This document shows, piece after piece, positions 12,555 through 25,489 of a DNA stretch of 64,000 bases. Origin of the DNA: Sternotherus odoratus (lineage: Eukaryota > Chordata > Testudines > Kinosternidae). The DNA lies in assembly GCA_032164245.1 (NCBI GenBank), contig JAVMKO010000010.1, forward strand, positions 25,990,189 to 26,054,188, read 5' to 3'. The position numbers and the translations under genes are program-made. How positions within the stretch are numbered: the first letter of the stretch is position 1; every line of letters starts with the position of its first letter. Under the pieces are notes generated by a model. It was not told where the DNA came from, searched no databases, and saw only the letters and a list, made by a program, of their open reading frames with translations.

Positions 12555-12738
12555 TTTCTCAAAGCGTGGGACATGCCCCATGTGGGGAGAGGGCACTGAG
12601 GATTAGCTAGAAGTGGCATGGACAAAGTTCTTAGTAGTTTTCCAGAACAGACGTTATGGTTGCAAAGAAAATCTTCAGAATGTGAACGCAGTGTGAATGA
12701 TGCAGCATCTGCCTGAATTTGCCAAGAACCTGAAACAC
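12555..12738. mobile_element. Old hAT-type fragment
   Basis: The left end CAGTGTTTCTCAAAGCGTGG is a typical hAT (Charlie-like) terminus, and the right end CCTGAAACACTA is roughly its inverse. No clear 8-bp target duplication survives, so this is an old or partly deleted copy. Confidence 0.4.
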
Positions 12739-12968
12739 TAGCTTTAAGGGGTGATCCTAATCCATTCATTATAGTGGGTGCTCTGAGGCTAGTGGCGATA
12801 CTTTAAATGTAAAAATTGCTAACTATCCTATTTCACTGCTCAAAGTACACAAGCAAAGCAACACACCGAGGAATTCTCTTTGGCCTATAAGTATGTAGAA
12901 TATTCTACTACAAGTGAGACATAACCTAAAGTCTTGTTAAACCCAATCTACATGCCAGCTGTTAAGTG

Positions 12969-13284
12969 ATCCAAAAAGGATGAATTTAGACTGTTCTCAG
13001 TGGTACCAGATGGCAGAACAAGGAGTAAGGGTCTCAAGTTGCAGTGTGGAAGGTTTAGATTGGGTATTAGGAAAAACTTTTTCACTAGGAGGGTGGTGAA
13101 GCACTGGAATGGGTTACCTAGGGAGGTGGTAGAATCTCCTTTCTTAGAGGTTTTTAAGGTCAGGCTCGACAAAGCCCCTAGCTGGGATGACTTAGTTGGG
13201 GATTGGTCCTGCTTTGAGCAGGGGGTTGGACTAGATGACCTCCTGAGGTCCCTTCCAACCCGGATATTCTATGATTCTATGATC
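12969..13284 (+). mobile_element. CR1 LINE 3'-end fragment
   Basis: The segment ends in AGGTCCCTTCCAACCCGG then TATTCTATGATTCTATGAT, the diagnostic CR1 3' tail, on the plus strand. It includes the C-terminal end of the reverse-transcriptase ORF (translating [20 protein letters not shown]) followed by the short CR1 3'UTR. It is 5'-truncated and gives no functional protein. It is better preserved than the copies at 586 and 18705. Confidence 0.9.
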
Positions 13285-13639
13285 AAATGGCCACATGAAA
13301 TTGTGCAGTTTTCACATGAGAGGTCTTATTAAGAGATGGCCCCATATCCTTGACTTGTGCTCAGTGAGTAAAAAAGGACAAGGACAGAAAATCGGAGGTG
13401 AGCAGGGCAGGATTTGGTCCTCCACCTAAACTTTTTGTCAAAGCTTAGAAGTGCGAGAGGTGGGGAAAATGAGTTATTCCTTTACTACTTTGTATTGCTG
13501 TACAAGGGTATTTATTTCTTTGGAAGGATAAGCTGGACTTACCTTATGAAACCCTTCAGACCTTAATTAGCAATAGCCATTTAGGGTAAACAGTCTTGTG
13601 TTAAATGGACCGGCAGGGAGTGGGGTGGGGAGAGAAATA

Positions 13640-14531
13640 CAGTAAAACCTCGATTTAACGGACCTCGATTTAACGGACTTCGGATGCAACGGACAAAATT
13701 TTTAAGAAAGTCCGATGCATCCGAAATCCATTTGTCGAGGTCCGGCTGCCGGCTCCCTGCTGTAGCCAGGGTTCGAGCTGCACGCGGGCTGCCTGCCGGC
13801 TCCCCGCTGCCGCCCAGGTCCAGGCAGCGGGCGGGCTGCCTGCCGGCTCCCCACTGCCGCCCAGGTCCCGCCTGCCGCCCGGGTCCTGGCAGCCAGCTGG
13901 AGCCCCTAGCCCCGGGCAGGGCGGCTGCAGTCGCGCTCCCCGGGCAGGGCGGCTGCAGTCGCGCTCCCCGGGCAGGGCGGCTGCAGTCGCGCTCCCCGGG
14001 CAGGGCGGCTGCAGTCGCGCTCCCCGGGCAGGGCGGCTGCAGTCGCGCTCCCCGGGCAGGGCGGCTGCAGTCGCGCTCCCCGGGCAGGGCGGCTGCAGTC
14101 GCGCTCCCCGGGCAGGGCGGCTGCAGTCGCGCTCCCCGGGCAGGGCGGCTGCAGTCGCGCTCCCCGGGCAGGGCGGCTGCAGTCGCGCTCCCCGGGCGGA
14201 GGCTGGAGACCCGAGGAGTGCGGCAGATGGAACCCCGAGGAGCGCGGCTCGAGACGCGGTCCATGGGCGGCAGCTGGATCCCCGAGCCCCGGCCGCCAGC
14301 GGGGACTGGGGCCGGGGCGCATGGGGGTCCACGGCATGTTTTTTTTTTGTTTTGTTTAAAAAAAAAAAAAAAACGGCGGCTTTTCGGCGGAGGGGAAGTA
14401 CAGTAAAACCTCGAATTAAGGACTAATTGGGCGGGCTGCGGACTGGGTTTTTTTTAAAATTAAATAACGGACTTTTGGCTTTAACGGACACCCAGTCGCC
14501 TGGATTAGTCCGTTAAATTGAGGTTTTACTG
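13640..14531 (+). mobile_element. Composite Tigger/pogo-like element, copy 1
   Basis: Outer ends are inverted repeats: CAGTAAAACCTCGATTTAAC on the left and TTAAATTGAGGTTTTACTG on the right, flanked by TA (13638-13639 and 14532-14533), as for TcMar/pogo-type insertion. A third TIR copy, CAGTAAAACCTCGAATTAAG, lies inside at about 14401 and pairs with the right end, forming a small palindromic MITE of about 130 bp within the element. The space between holds GC-rich DNA with a 28-bp tandem array. There is no transposase ORF; the long open frames reflect the array, whose unit is not a multiple of three, so all frames stay open. Confidence 0.85.
13914..14193. repeat. 28-bp minisatellite, 10 identical units
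   Basis: The unit begins GGGCAGGGCGGCTGCAGTCG and ends CGCTCCCC (28 bp). Ten head-to-tail copies read as identical, followed by a partial unit GGGC. It is GC-rich, has CpGs in every unit, and lies inside the composite Tigger-like element. Because 3 x 28 = 84, it encodes an artificial 28-residue protein repeat in each frame; this is not a gene. Confidence 0.95.
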
Positions 14532-14813
14532 TACTGATGGACCAGACACAGGTTTTAAACTAGTACATTGTTAGATGATTGTCCTTTGATAAGGGCACTG
14601 ACGTTCTCTTCCCTGGGGGGCAGTACAACTTTAAAAAGTCCATATGCAAAAGGCTTGCTAGCAGAGATAATGGGCCAGTTTCTTATATGGCTTTTAACTA
14701 ACAGTTCTGTTAGTCTAAATTTAATTTGCCCTTCCCTGCCTAGAACGTGAAGCTACACATTTGCTAGGTCTATTCACTGTAATAAAGGGTTTGGTCAATC
14801 TCCTACTCTAAAA

Positions 14814-14996
14814 TTAGGAGTTGTGTTATTCTGTGTCTGTAAAGAAAATGAGGAATACTTGTGGCACCTTAGACTAACCACTTTATTTCAGCATAAGCTT
14901 TCATGGTCTATAGCATCCGATGAAGTGAGCTATAGTCCATGAAAGCTTATGCTGAAATGAACTGGTTAATCTAGAAGGTGCCACAAGTATTAGTTT
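14814..14996 (-). mobile_element. Fold-back retroposon with 15-bp target duplication
   Basis: A 15-bp direct repeat TCTCCTACTCTAAAA brackets the element (14799-14813 and 14997-15011), a target duplication typical of LINE-mobilised retroposons. Inside, about 60 bp starting AATACTTGTGGCACCTTAG is repeated in inverted form ending AGGTGCCACAAGTATT, with a loop of about 16 nt (CATCCGATGAAGTGAG). Arms carry a few mismatches. Compared with the copy at 25723, the tail is at the left, so the element is on the minus strand. Confidence 0.75.
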
Positions 14997-15011
14997 TCTC
15001 CTACTCTAAAA

Positions 15012-18000
15012 CTAATTAAGCAGCATAACAGCAGCCCAGATCCTCAGAGGTGGGGGAAGGGGGTTTAAACTGGCTCAGATCCTCAAAATAAGTGTGTTTG
15101 TCCTGTTTTTGAAAGCTTGACATTTTGCTTTGAAGGTGCTGCTTCTGAACATCTGTATTTTGATGAGCAGTATTTAAAACCCATTTCTCAATAGGACTGT
15201 ATCTGTAGGCTCTGTAAGGGGAGCTGTGCAAATGACTACAATGAGACAATAGGGTGTCTGGCACTCTCACTCCCAAACGTTCTTCATCTGTACATAGTCC
15301 AAATGTAGGAGGCAGTTTCCAAGGCTGCCAAGAGGTTCATGACAAACAGTTAGTGGCAATTTCACATGCAAGCTTCCTTAGAATGGTGCATGTAGCAGAG
15401 ATTAAACTGTAGCCCGGTTGACCATCTTTTTCTTGAAAGCTTCTGATGTTGCCTATCAATTAAAATTGGCCTCCAAACATTAGATTTCTTCTCCTGAATT
15501 CCAGTTGCCAGAAGCTACCGAGTTAAGTCTAAGATGGTCCATGGGGCAGGGGCATACCTTTAAAGCTGTTAATATTGCCTCAAAGATCAGCAAAAGAGGT
15601 TTTTTAACAAAGAAAACCCCTTGGCCCGCCTCAAGTGTGGCAGTCCCTAGATGAAATGTAGCATAAATGGCATCCAAGAATGATACATGGGGACTAAGAA
15701 TGCCATAGCCACCTCTTATGCATGTGCACACACCCTTCCCACTAGCACCAGTAAAGCAATGACCAGCAATGATGCTATCCCCGTTATAGATGGGGAAACA
15801 GTAAATTTACATACATATAATAAATTCTACACTTATGCAGGCATAAATCCAAAATAATTCCCCTAAAGCTAAAAATTTCTCTGCATTTACATTGGTATAA
15901 TTGGGAGCAGAACTGCACTCCCCCTCCCCCGCCCCCCCCCGCCCCGCCCCGCCCCATGTTCCATATTTCAGCATACAACAGTCGCTACTATTTTACAAAA
16001 TTCAAAGTAGGAAGAAAAGGAAAAAAGTAGAGCATGTTCACAAGAGGGGAAAAAAGGTTAATTGCACTAAATAATTAGAAACTGCTTCAGTATGCTCTCT
16101 AAAAGCTTGTGCAAAGGAGATATTCGCAAAATGTGTGAACTATAATCCTTAGAGTTCATGAATGTTGAGTTCCTATACAAATCCTGTTAAGGGGAAATCT
16201 GTATTTCTATAGGCTTTCCATGGCTGGCTGTAAGTATAAGAAACTGCTCTGGTGCTGGCTTGCCTGGCATTTTCTAGTAACCGTTTCGAACCTGATTGGT
16301 TTAGATTTAAACATCCGAACTCGGATAGCTTCTGTCTCTGCACTTGAGAGTTACAGAACTCTGATCTATAATAAAGCTGGATCAGAATGAAAAGGAGGTG
16401 CCTGAATAGTGTGGCAAGGTGGCCCCCTCGGGCATCCCAGACTCAGGTCCTGTGAGCAGTTCTCTCTGGCTGGGTTTGGCTTTTCGCCCGTTAGGGAGGG
16501 CTAACTCCCTCCTGGGAGGGACTCTTTCCTGCTTCCCTGTCTGCTGGCAGCCTCTCTGTATCTGCCTCTCGCTCTCCCCCCCCCAGCTGGGGATGAGTGT
16601 TTTTAAAGGGCTCTGGCAGCCTTCTCAATTGGACTCAGCTGATCCTGATTTGGCCAGTGGTGGCCTTGCTCAGCTGGACCTAATTTAACCTACAGTTACC
16701 CCTCTCATTACCACCTTCTTTGGCAGTCTCTAGCCCTGGGTTTACCACAATAGCTATCAAGCTTGGAGAAACGAGGAGGAACTTTAGAGCCAGAGGCCAT
16801 CCATTCCATGAATCAGAGGATAGTTATAAGACATGCATTTGGAGGTAGAAACTGAGGTTATAGTAGTTACACCACCACCTTATCTGATCATGAATTAGCC
16901 AGAACATAGGGGATTAGAAGTTACTCTGGAAAGCTGTTACATTTTGCATGACTCTTCAGGGATCAATTTAAACCAGTTTCCCAAACTTTTGAAATCTGAG
17001 CTTACCCCCTCACCCCGTTCCACGAAAGTGAGACCATTTGCATTCGGATACACCCAGCATCACTCCCTGATGTGTAGTTAAAACTCCCCCCCCCTTATAT
17101 ATATTATACATATACACACACATACACCTTCATGTGTTTCTTCCCAAACACCTCACTGGGCGTATACTACCTTTATGTGGAGTCATAGTACAAATGACTT
17201 GCCTTGGGTGTCTGGATAAGTGTTTCAACTAATCCATTTGTGGCAGCATGGTAGGGAGCTGATATGACATGTTTGATACTATTGCTTTTGACAAATAATT
17301 GTTTTTGGATGAGAGTTGTGTTCGGTTGTCACTTGTAATGCAAGCCAGGCAACATGTCATTTCTTGTCATCTTAGTTGTGGAGCTGCAACAGTCTCCATG
17401 GAATCCATGTTCTCATCCACAAGCTAATAAATCAAATCCTATGGTATTTGCCTCATGAGGTGTTGGTTGTGATTTATGCATTTACCTGCTTGCCGCTCAT
17501 TTTCTGGGGCTTCTCTAACCTATGCCAGAGGATGAATTATATCCTTTCTGCAGGTCATTTGAGCTATCCTATAGAATTCCATAACAGAAATATAATGGTC
17601 TATTGAAAATAGCATATAAAAATAGGATATTAAAAAGTGTATAGAAAAGCATGTCTTACTACATTTTATAGGACTTTTCCTTAAGAGAAAATTTCCTGGA
17701 AGACGAAGTTTTTCTGCAATAAAAGCGTATGTTTTGCGGAGCATTTCACCCAAACCCTTTCCCTCTGTACATGCAAATTGTGGTAAAACTATTGCAATGT
17801 AGCCAGACAGCAGGTGCACAATATCAAAAGGAGAGAAAGGAATCACATTTTTTCTCTCCCCCCACTTAAAAGGGCAGGCTTAACACAGGCTATGTTTGTT
17901 CATTTCTTAAGCGGAGATACTATATTAGTGCACAAGGCAAGTTTGTCCCCGGTCCTAGTAATTTAAGCTTTGGCAAGTAATAAGGACCTTCCTACTGTTT

Positions 18001-18104
18001 GCCTACCTGTTACAGCAGCACTCATCATGGCAGCTAAAGCACCACATGACGTACATGCTGCTTATGGAACACAGAGCCTGTTAAGGAATATAAACAGTCG
18101 TGCT
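15012..18104. other. Intronic stretch, mostly unassigned
   Basis: No exon. A C-rich tract (about 15919-15953, GCCCC units) and a short C run then TATATA tract (about 17086-17105) are present. The block around 16406-16720 looks repeat-derived but I cannot place it. CAGTTTCCCAAACTTTTGAA near 16974 resembles a hAT end. Confidence 0.3.
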
Positions 18105-18232
18105 GTAGAGACCCTGTAGAAGCTGCTAGTGTTTATGTGAATATATATTTACAAACACTAGCAGCTTCTACAGGGTCTCTACACTAGCAGCTTCTACAGG
18201 GTCTCTACACTAGCAGCTTCTACAGGGTCTTT
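18105..18232. repeat. 30-bp perfect inverted repeat joined to 26-bp tandem repeat (3 units)
   Basis: 18105-18134 and 18153-18182 are perfect 30-bp inverted repeats (left arm begins GTAGAGACCCTGTAGAAGCT) around an 18-nt AT-rich spacer. The right arm belongs to a 26-bp unit beginning ACACTAGCAGCTTCTACAGG, present three times in tandem at 18155, 18181 and 18207; the third unit has one change near its end. No flanking target duplication was noticed. Confidence 0.9.
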
Positions 18233-18704
18233 AGGGTTCACTGCAGCTTTTTAGTTGCTTTCCCTTTCATGTGTTAGCCAAATTTTGCCATCAAGCTAGT
18301 ATGGTATTTTGTTTTTGATGTGCTTTTTAAAAAAAACAAAACAAAGTTCCTATTATTCAAAATATGGAGTTAATAAAAAACTGTAAGAAGTTGTAACAGG
18401 GAACGCAAGGGTGAGCAGGGATTGATAAGGAAGTTACCCTTTGCTATCTTTGTACATATCTTAGAGCATTGAGAGCACAGATTTATTTAATATTTATCTG
18501 TTTTTACTAATAAAACCGTTTTAATAGTTGAAAAACAGCACAACTCTACAAATGCCATCAGTCCAGTCACAAGTACATTAGGCTGTTTTCTGACTTACTG
18601 AAGTCAGATTTGGATTTAAGCATCTCTAATATGGCTGTCTTGTATCCAAGATCTAAAGGAATTTCATAGCAAAAATGTTTCATATGCATGTTTTATAACA
18701 GTGA

Positions 18705-18905
18705 GTGTAATTAACCATTGGACCAAAAAAAAAAGTTTACTGGGGTCCTGGTAGTTTCTCCATCACTGACAATTTTTAAATCAAGAGTTTGTTTTACCAA
18801 GTGACATGCTCTCAGAATTATTTTGGGGGAAGTTGGATGGTCTGTGTTATCCGGGATGACAGACTAAATGATCTCAATGCTTCTTTCTGGCCGTAGAATA
18901 TGATC
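18705..18905 (+). mobile_element. CR1 LINE 3'-end fragment (turtle-type)
   Basis: TTCTCCATCACTGACAATTT, then GAATTATTTTGGGGGAAGTT and GACAGACTAAATGATCTCAA follow the order seen near the 3' end of turtle CR1 copies, ending with TTCTTTCTGGCCGTAGAATA. It is diverged and 5'-truncated, with no intact reading frame. Confidence 0.75.
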
Positions 18906-19569
18906 AAGGCTCAAAAAGCGGACGGGAGTCACCAAATCATTAGCCTATCTTGAGACACTGGCAAGGGTCCAGATTTTCTAAAGGAAAAATTATGTCCACT
19001 TTAAGGGGTCACAGGGGGCAAAACATTGAGACTTAAAAATTGATTTTTTTGGATGCAACACATTTCAATGAGGCCATGCCTATGAAAGACTGAAAAAACT
19101 ATGGAGATGAGTAAACGGTAGTACATACCTTCTTTACTCTTCCTTCACCTGTACTGGAAAGGTGGGAAGCCTTGTGCACATGAAACTGACTTAAGTTAGA
19201 TGGTTGTTCCACTAATATGGAAAACACTTTCCCCACTTAAGTGACCACATGTAGACTTATGATGGGTACTGGTAGGAGTTGAATGTTGAACTGCAAGTGT
19301 TGTTTTTCTAAAAGTTTACTCAGTTTAAAACCGAGGATCATGGCATAGAACTCAAAGTATTTCACAGACGCCTTACTAGAAAAATGCATATCCTGGATTA
19401 TAATGGTGAGTGAAGCTTGAAAATCTGGGCAGAAGCTTTTATAAAGTGAATATGACAGGTTTATATACACATTAAAAGACAACTGCACTCTGTCAGGCAG
19501 TCAGAACACAGATCTACTGTTTGGTTATCAGCCCATAAAACTACTTCTCAGAGCTTACCATTCACAGTA

Positions 19570-20543
19570 CAGTAAACCCTCGATTTAACGGACCCCGATT
19601 TAACGGACTTCGGATGCAACGGACAAAATTTCCGATGCATCCGAAATCCGTTATTCGGGGGTTCCCGCCCGGCTCCCCGCAGCGGGGAGCCCGGCGGGCG
19701 AGTTGACAGCTCCCGCCCGGCTCCCCGCAGCGGGGAGCCCGGCGGGAGCTGTCAACTCCCCCCCCCCACCCGGCTCCCTGCAGGGGGAGCCGGGCGGGGG
19801 GGTTGACAGTTCCCGCCCGGTTCTCCGCTGCGGGGACCTGGGCGGGCGAGTTGACAGCTCCCGCCGGGCTCCCCACAGCGGGGAGCCCGGCGGGAGCTGT
19901 CAACTCTCCCCCCCCCCCCCCGCCCGGCTCCCTGACAGTTTGACAGTTCCCGCCGGGCTCTCCGCTGCAGGGAGCCGGGCGGGCGGGCTGACTGTTCCCA
20001 CCGGGCTCCCCACAGCGGGGAGCCGGGCGGGCGAGTTGAAGGCTCCCGCCGGGCTCCCCACAGCGGGGAGCCCAGCGGGAGCTGTCAACTCCCCCCCCCA
20101 CCCGGCTCCCTGCGGGGGGGGGGGGGGGGTTTGACAGTTCCCCCCGGGCTCTCCGCTGCGGGGAGCCGGGGGGGGGGGGGGTGTTGACAGTTCCCTCCCG
20201 GCTCTCCGCTGCGGGGAGCCGGGGGGGGGGGGGTTGACAGTTCCCCCCGGGCTCTCCGCTGCGGGGAGCCGGGGGGGGGGGGTGTTGACAGTTCCCTCCC
20301 GGCTCTCTGCTACGGGGACCCGGGCGGGTGGGTTGACGGCTCCCGCCAGGGTCCCAGCAGCCGGGCTCCCGGCCTTGATAAAAGTAAAACCTCGACATAA
20401 CGGACTAATTCGGGCGAGGGGGGTGTCTATTGTCAGCCGAAAGTCCATTATTTAATAATTTAAAAAAATTATTAAATAACGGACTTTCGGCTTTAACGGA
20501 CACCCCCTCGCCCAAATTAGTCCGTTATATCGAGGTTTCACTG
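19570..20543 (+). mobile_element. Composite Tigger/pogo-like element, copy 2
   Basis: Left end CAGTAAACCCTCGATTTAAC; right end ATATCGAGGTTTCACTG; TA on both sides (19568-19569 and 20544-20545). The right about 160 bp (about 20383-20543) is a near-perfect palindrome centred on TTTAATAATTTAAAAAAATT, equivalent to a stand-alone MITE. The middle is GC-rich with variable sub-repeats of about 50 bp containing TTGACAGTTCC and CCGCTGCGGGGAGCC, plus G or C runs up to about 17 nt. It is the same subfamily as copy 3, which lies inverted at 30242-31104. No transposase is encoded. Confidence 0.85.
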
Positions 20544-20545
20544 TA

Positions 20546-21291
20546 CCTGGATCCTGTGTTTTCATTGGCTGAGGCTGCTCATAAACTGCTTAAGTACCCC
20601 CAATGGTACATGCATAACCATACATCAATGATCAGAATAAAAATAAATCCCCACCTCTCTCACCCTCACATAAGGGTTAAGAAACTCATCCTATCAGATT
20701 GTTCACTTTGCTGTAACACATCTAGTAATCCTAAATCCTAAAGTCACAGGCCTTGGCTATGCTGTATCACTGTGGACTTACTGATTAAATATTAAAGTTC
20801 ACACAGAAATTTGCAGTTGCCTCCAGGGATTGTTTTATTGGCTTAGCTCATTGCAAACAGACCCCTCAGCCAATCTTATGAGGTGCTCCTGTAATGTGTA
20901 TCCTCAAGACCCACTGAATTCACATGACATGAATTTCAGTGGAGGCAGAGGGTGCTCAGGATCGGGCAAGATCATCAGTCCAAGTCCTAGGTGAAGAACC
21001 TGTTACTCTGTCAGCCTGTATAATGGAGCATTCATCTCTTTAAAGCCTACATGCAAGTCATGTTAATTTAATATAACAGGATGAATGAAAAAATGGATTC
21101 ATTAATATGCCCATAGAGAAAAGAGACTGATTCATGGAGGTCAGATTTATTCTTTGCAGTAATTCAGGCAGTTGCAAGATATCAGTGACTGTTCATGGAG
21201 CGGTGGAGTACCAGTGGTGGCTGTAGTGAGCTAGGGGCTCCGATCAGCTCTCTGAGCTCTTCTCTACATGTCTTGTGTGCTGGGGTAATAA
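20546..21291. other. Intronic stretch, no recognised feature
   Basis: No exon or recognised mobile element in about 750 bp. Confidence 0.3.
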
Positions 21292-21373
21292 GTTATGAAT
21301 AGGCTGACCATATTTCCTTGAGACAAACGGGACATTGGGATGGCAAAAACGGGACGGGGTTGGGGAGGTCTCA

Positions 21374-22246
<873 letters not shown>

Positions 22247-22845
22247 TTATTAGAAATAAATAGTTCTCGGGCATCTTTTCCATCACCTGTCCAGCGGTGG
22301 GACACTGGTGCTGGGCTGGCGAGATGCAGTTTGCTCATCGGCGATTTTGATCTCTTTGCCTTTCTCCCTCTCTCTGCTGCCTGCACCTTGCCTGTGTTTT
22401 CAGGCGCTTCTGCTGAACTCCAATACTGGGGGGAGGTGCGACCCCTTGTGCCCTCTGCAAAGACAGACTCTCTGCAGGTGCATTTTTGAGCCCCGGAGCA
22501 TGGGGCGGCCGCGTGGGGCCAGATCTCGGCTCTCGCTCCGCAGGCTGCTGGCTCAAGAGCTACCGAACAGGGAGGGAGGGTAGTGTCCACTGAGCGGCCC
22601 CAGTCTGGTTAGTTCAAGGGCCCCGTTCCCACTGAAGTGTTGCTACTGATCACAGTGAGGGCAGAATGGGTCCCTACGCGTTTGCCTCTGGGAAGAATAA
22701 AGGCGAGTAAAGCCGTGTTCCGTTTTTTTTTACAAAAAACGGGACAAAATTGATATTTGTATTGAAAAGACGGGACAGTCTGAAAATATGTAAAAAATGG
22801 GACTGTCCCATTCAAAACGGGATGTATGGTCAGCCTAGTTATGAC

Positions 22846-25489
22846 TCACTTCTCCAATCCCCTTTATTTCAGGGGAATTGACATATTCCACACTGGACTA
22901 GACACATGCAAAATTTATAAATAAAGTATACTTTGGAGACACTTTCTAGAAAATATTTCCAAAGAAGAATTAAGCAACCATTATTCACCAAATTTACATG
23001 AATTAAACCAAAAATAGAGGATGACATCACAATTATTTATCAATCGACACCCTACAGCAATAGACTGAGAGGGGTGAAAAAAAAAAACAACACAGGAGGC
23101 CTAGCGGAATAACTCTTTGGAGCCCAGGTGGAGCTACTGACAGATGCCTAATGTACTTTCTGGTGGGACTGTTTTGAGTTCATAGAGCAGGCTGGCTCCT
23201 ACCGAGTAACTCTGAAGTGAGAGAGGAGTGAAGTGGACAATAGTTCCTAACGGAAACCTTGTGCTTCTGCCACAGGTTTCCCTCTAGACTCATTTTATTC
23301 AGTTGGGGCAGCTGCAGAGAGGATTGTCTCCTCCTGGTACATGAAGCAGTAAGGTTACCATGAATAGGGGGAGTTGTCTTTCCTGGCTTCAGTTTCTGTC
23401 TACAGATGGTTTTCATTAGTCACCATATCTACTCTGCTGCTAGATGAAGCTCATCATCATCCCATGGCTGACTCAGATGCTGTTACTAGTTAGGTACTTG
23501 TGGCAAGAGTAACATGAAACAATAAGCTACAAAATAAGCCCCCCCCCCCAATCCTACAATTTACTAAGGAGTTCACAAGGCTCCCTTTGACATTGGTGGG
23601 CTCAGGGGTCTGCCAGAGTAGAACCAACTGCAGGATTAGGACCTATATTTTCCATTTTGAATGTTTAAATTAGCTCAATTTGTGGAATAACTGGGGAAAA
23701 TGAGTCCAGCATTTGTAAGGCACCCCTCACTGTGGCACCTTGTCATTTATAAGGCTTCAATTGACTCACTAGTAGTGCTCAACAAGAAAAAAAATCCAAT
23801 ATATCCTCCTTAATGCTAGCCACTGTCTCATGGGGTGCTGGACTCACCACAGGGTGGCACTCCTTCAGGGGATTAGCTTCACCCAGTTTGTGCCCCTTTG
23901 CTTCTCCTATTACACCCTCTTCCCACTCAGAGTCAGTCTGACAGCTTTGTGACAGCCCTTTAGGCAAGTCACTTCTTTGGTAGTCTTTCCAAACAACCAA
24001 CATCAGCCAGTCTTTATACCCACAGAGACAGAGACAGTCTTCCCACTCACTACCCCAAGCAATTCCACTCTGCAGTGGATAATAGGGAAACCCATGGGTC
24101 ACAGTCTGCAGCTACATCCCCCTTACTGCTCCACTCCTGGATTAATTTCCCCTCTGCCTCTCCAACATTTTTATTCCCCAACCTTCCTAGCTAAACCCCA
24201 CTCTCTTCAGTAAACCCTTGCTTGTGGGTTCTTAGTTCCTCTGTCTTACCTTGGGAAGAGACTGCAGACTTCTTTCTTACTACCCACTGTCTTCAACCTC
24301 CTGACTTCATAGAAGCCCTGCCTGTTCCCTCACAGGTGAGCTTCCTTCTAATTAATTGCCTCCCCATGGCTTATCTCTCCCATTTGCAGCTTAACTGGCT
24401 GATTACCCCCACCCTAAATCCTCCTTCAGGGCTACTGCAGGGATACTGCCAAAGGCCAGGCATCTCAGACATGGGTTCACACACTGGGGATTGTGGCCCC
24501 TCAGGAGGTTGTAAGGTGGTTACATGAGAGGGGGTCACAAGTTGTTAGTTCCATGGGCCTTACAGCCCCCTGAGCCCTCATTAAATTACCCCCCCACACA
24601 CACACACACCATTTTTAATGCACAAGCAGGGCTTACACCCACAGGCTTGCTATGTGAAAGAGGGCACCCATACAGAACAGTTTGAAACCCACTGTGCTAA
24701 AGGCCAGGTGCTTTGTATAACGTGTGTGTGGGAGAATGTTCTAGTTCAACAAACTATTGGCTTGATGCAGGAATTACTGGGTCAAATTCTATGGCTAGGT
24801 TATGCAAGAGGTCAGATCCGACTATTACCATTTCCTAACTCTTGACTTTCCAACCTTAACATTCTCTTAAGGTAGGATTTTGGGTAGGGGGGAAAATCCT
24901 TTTGCTTTGTCACTCAGGAAACCCTAGCTCATATCCACAGGCAATTTTTTTAAAAAATAAGATTCTTCCCTCTTTGCCATTCACACTGGTTGTTTTTTAA
25001 AAAAATCTGCCCCCTTGACATTGCCATTAAGCTGTTAATTGAAATAAAATAATTGATGGGGACCTCTCCAAAACCCCAGAGTCTGATATTTGAAAGTGGT
25101 TTGGAAGATGATGGAAAGCCCGATGACACCCCTCTCCTCCGAACACACAGTCTGGATTTAACATGTCCCCAGCTTAGCATAAAGCAATTTAATTATCTTG
25201 CTTATAAGTGCAAAAGTCAAAGTGTTAGATATTGATTCCCCTCCTTGGAATGAGCTATAAGAGAGAAAGTCAAGTGGAAAATTCTGTTGTTTTAAGGCAG
25301 TGGAATATTCACTGCTCTATCTTCTCCTGTGAGAGGGGCTTTGTGGCCCATGGAATAGGGAAGGGAATTGGTGCTCCAAATAGATCAAGATCTGGTGGGA
25401 ATTCCCATAATTACTTAGTAGAAATTACAAACTTGGTAATCATGGGAACATAAGTATGAGATGAAACCCATCATATAGCACGATACAGG
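22846..25489. other. Intronic stretch; one probable hAT end
   Basis: No exon. AGTTTGAAACCCACTGTG near 24677-24695 resembles a hAT right end, and the segment from about 24455 to there may be its remnant, but the left end and target duplication were not found. An (AC)n run lies at 24597-24609. Confidence 0.3.

Noticed and set aside
13000..13332. 110-codon frame [21 protein letters not shown]
   Set aside because: It is the C-terminal remnant of the CR1 LINE ORF, not a host gene.
13581..14406. Open frames of 140-240 codons with perfect 28-residue repeats
   Set aside because: They are produced by a 28-bp tandem array (not divisible by three) within a DNA transposon; all frames are open by chance of composition.
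19562..20448. Open frames of 140-280 codons on both strands, Pro/Gly/Ala-rich
   Set aside because: GC-rich sub-repeats inside the Tigger-like element; no start context, domain or conservation.
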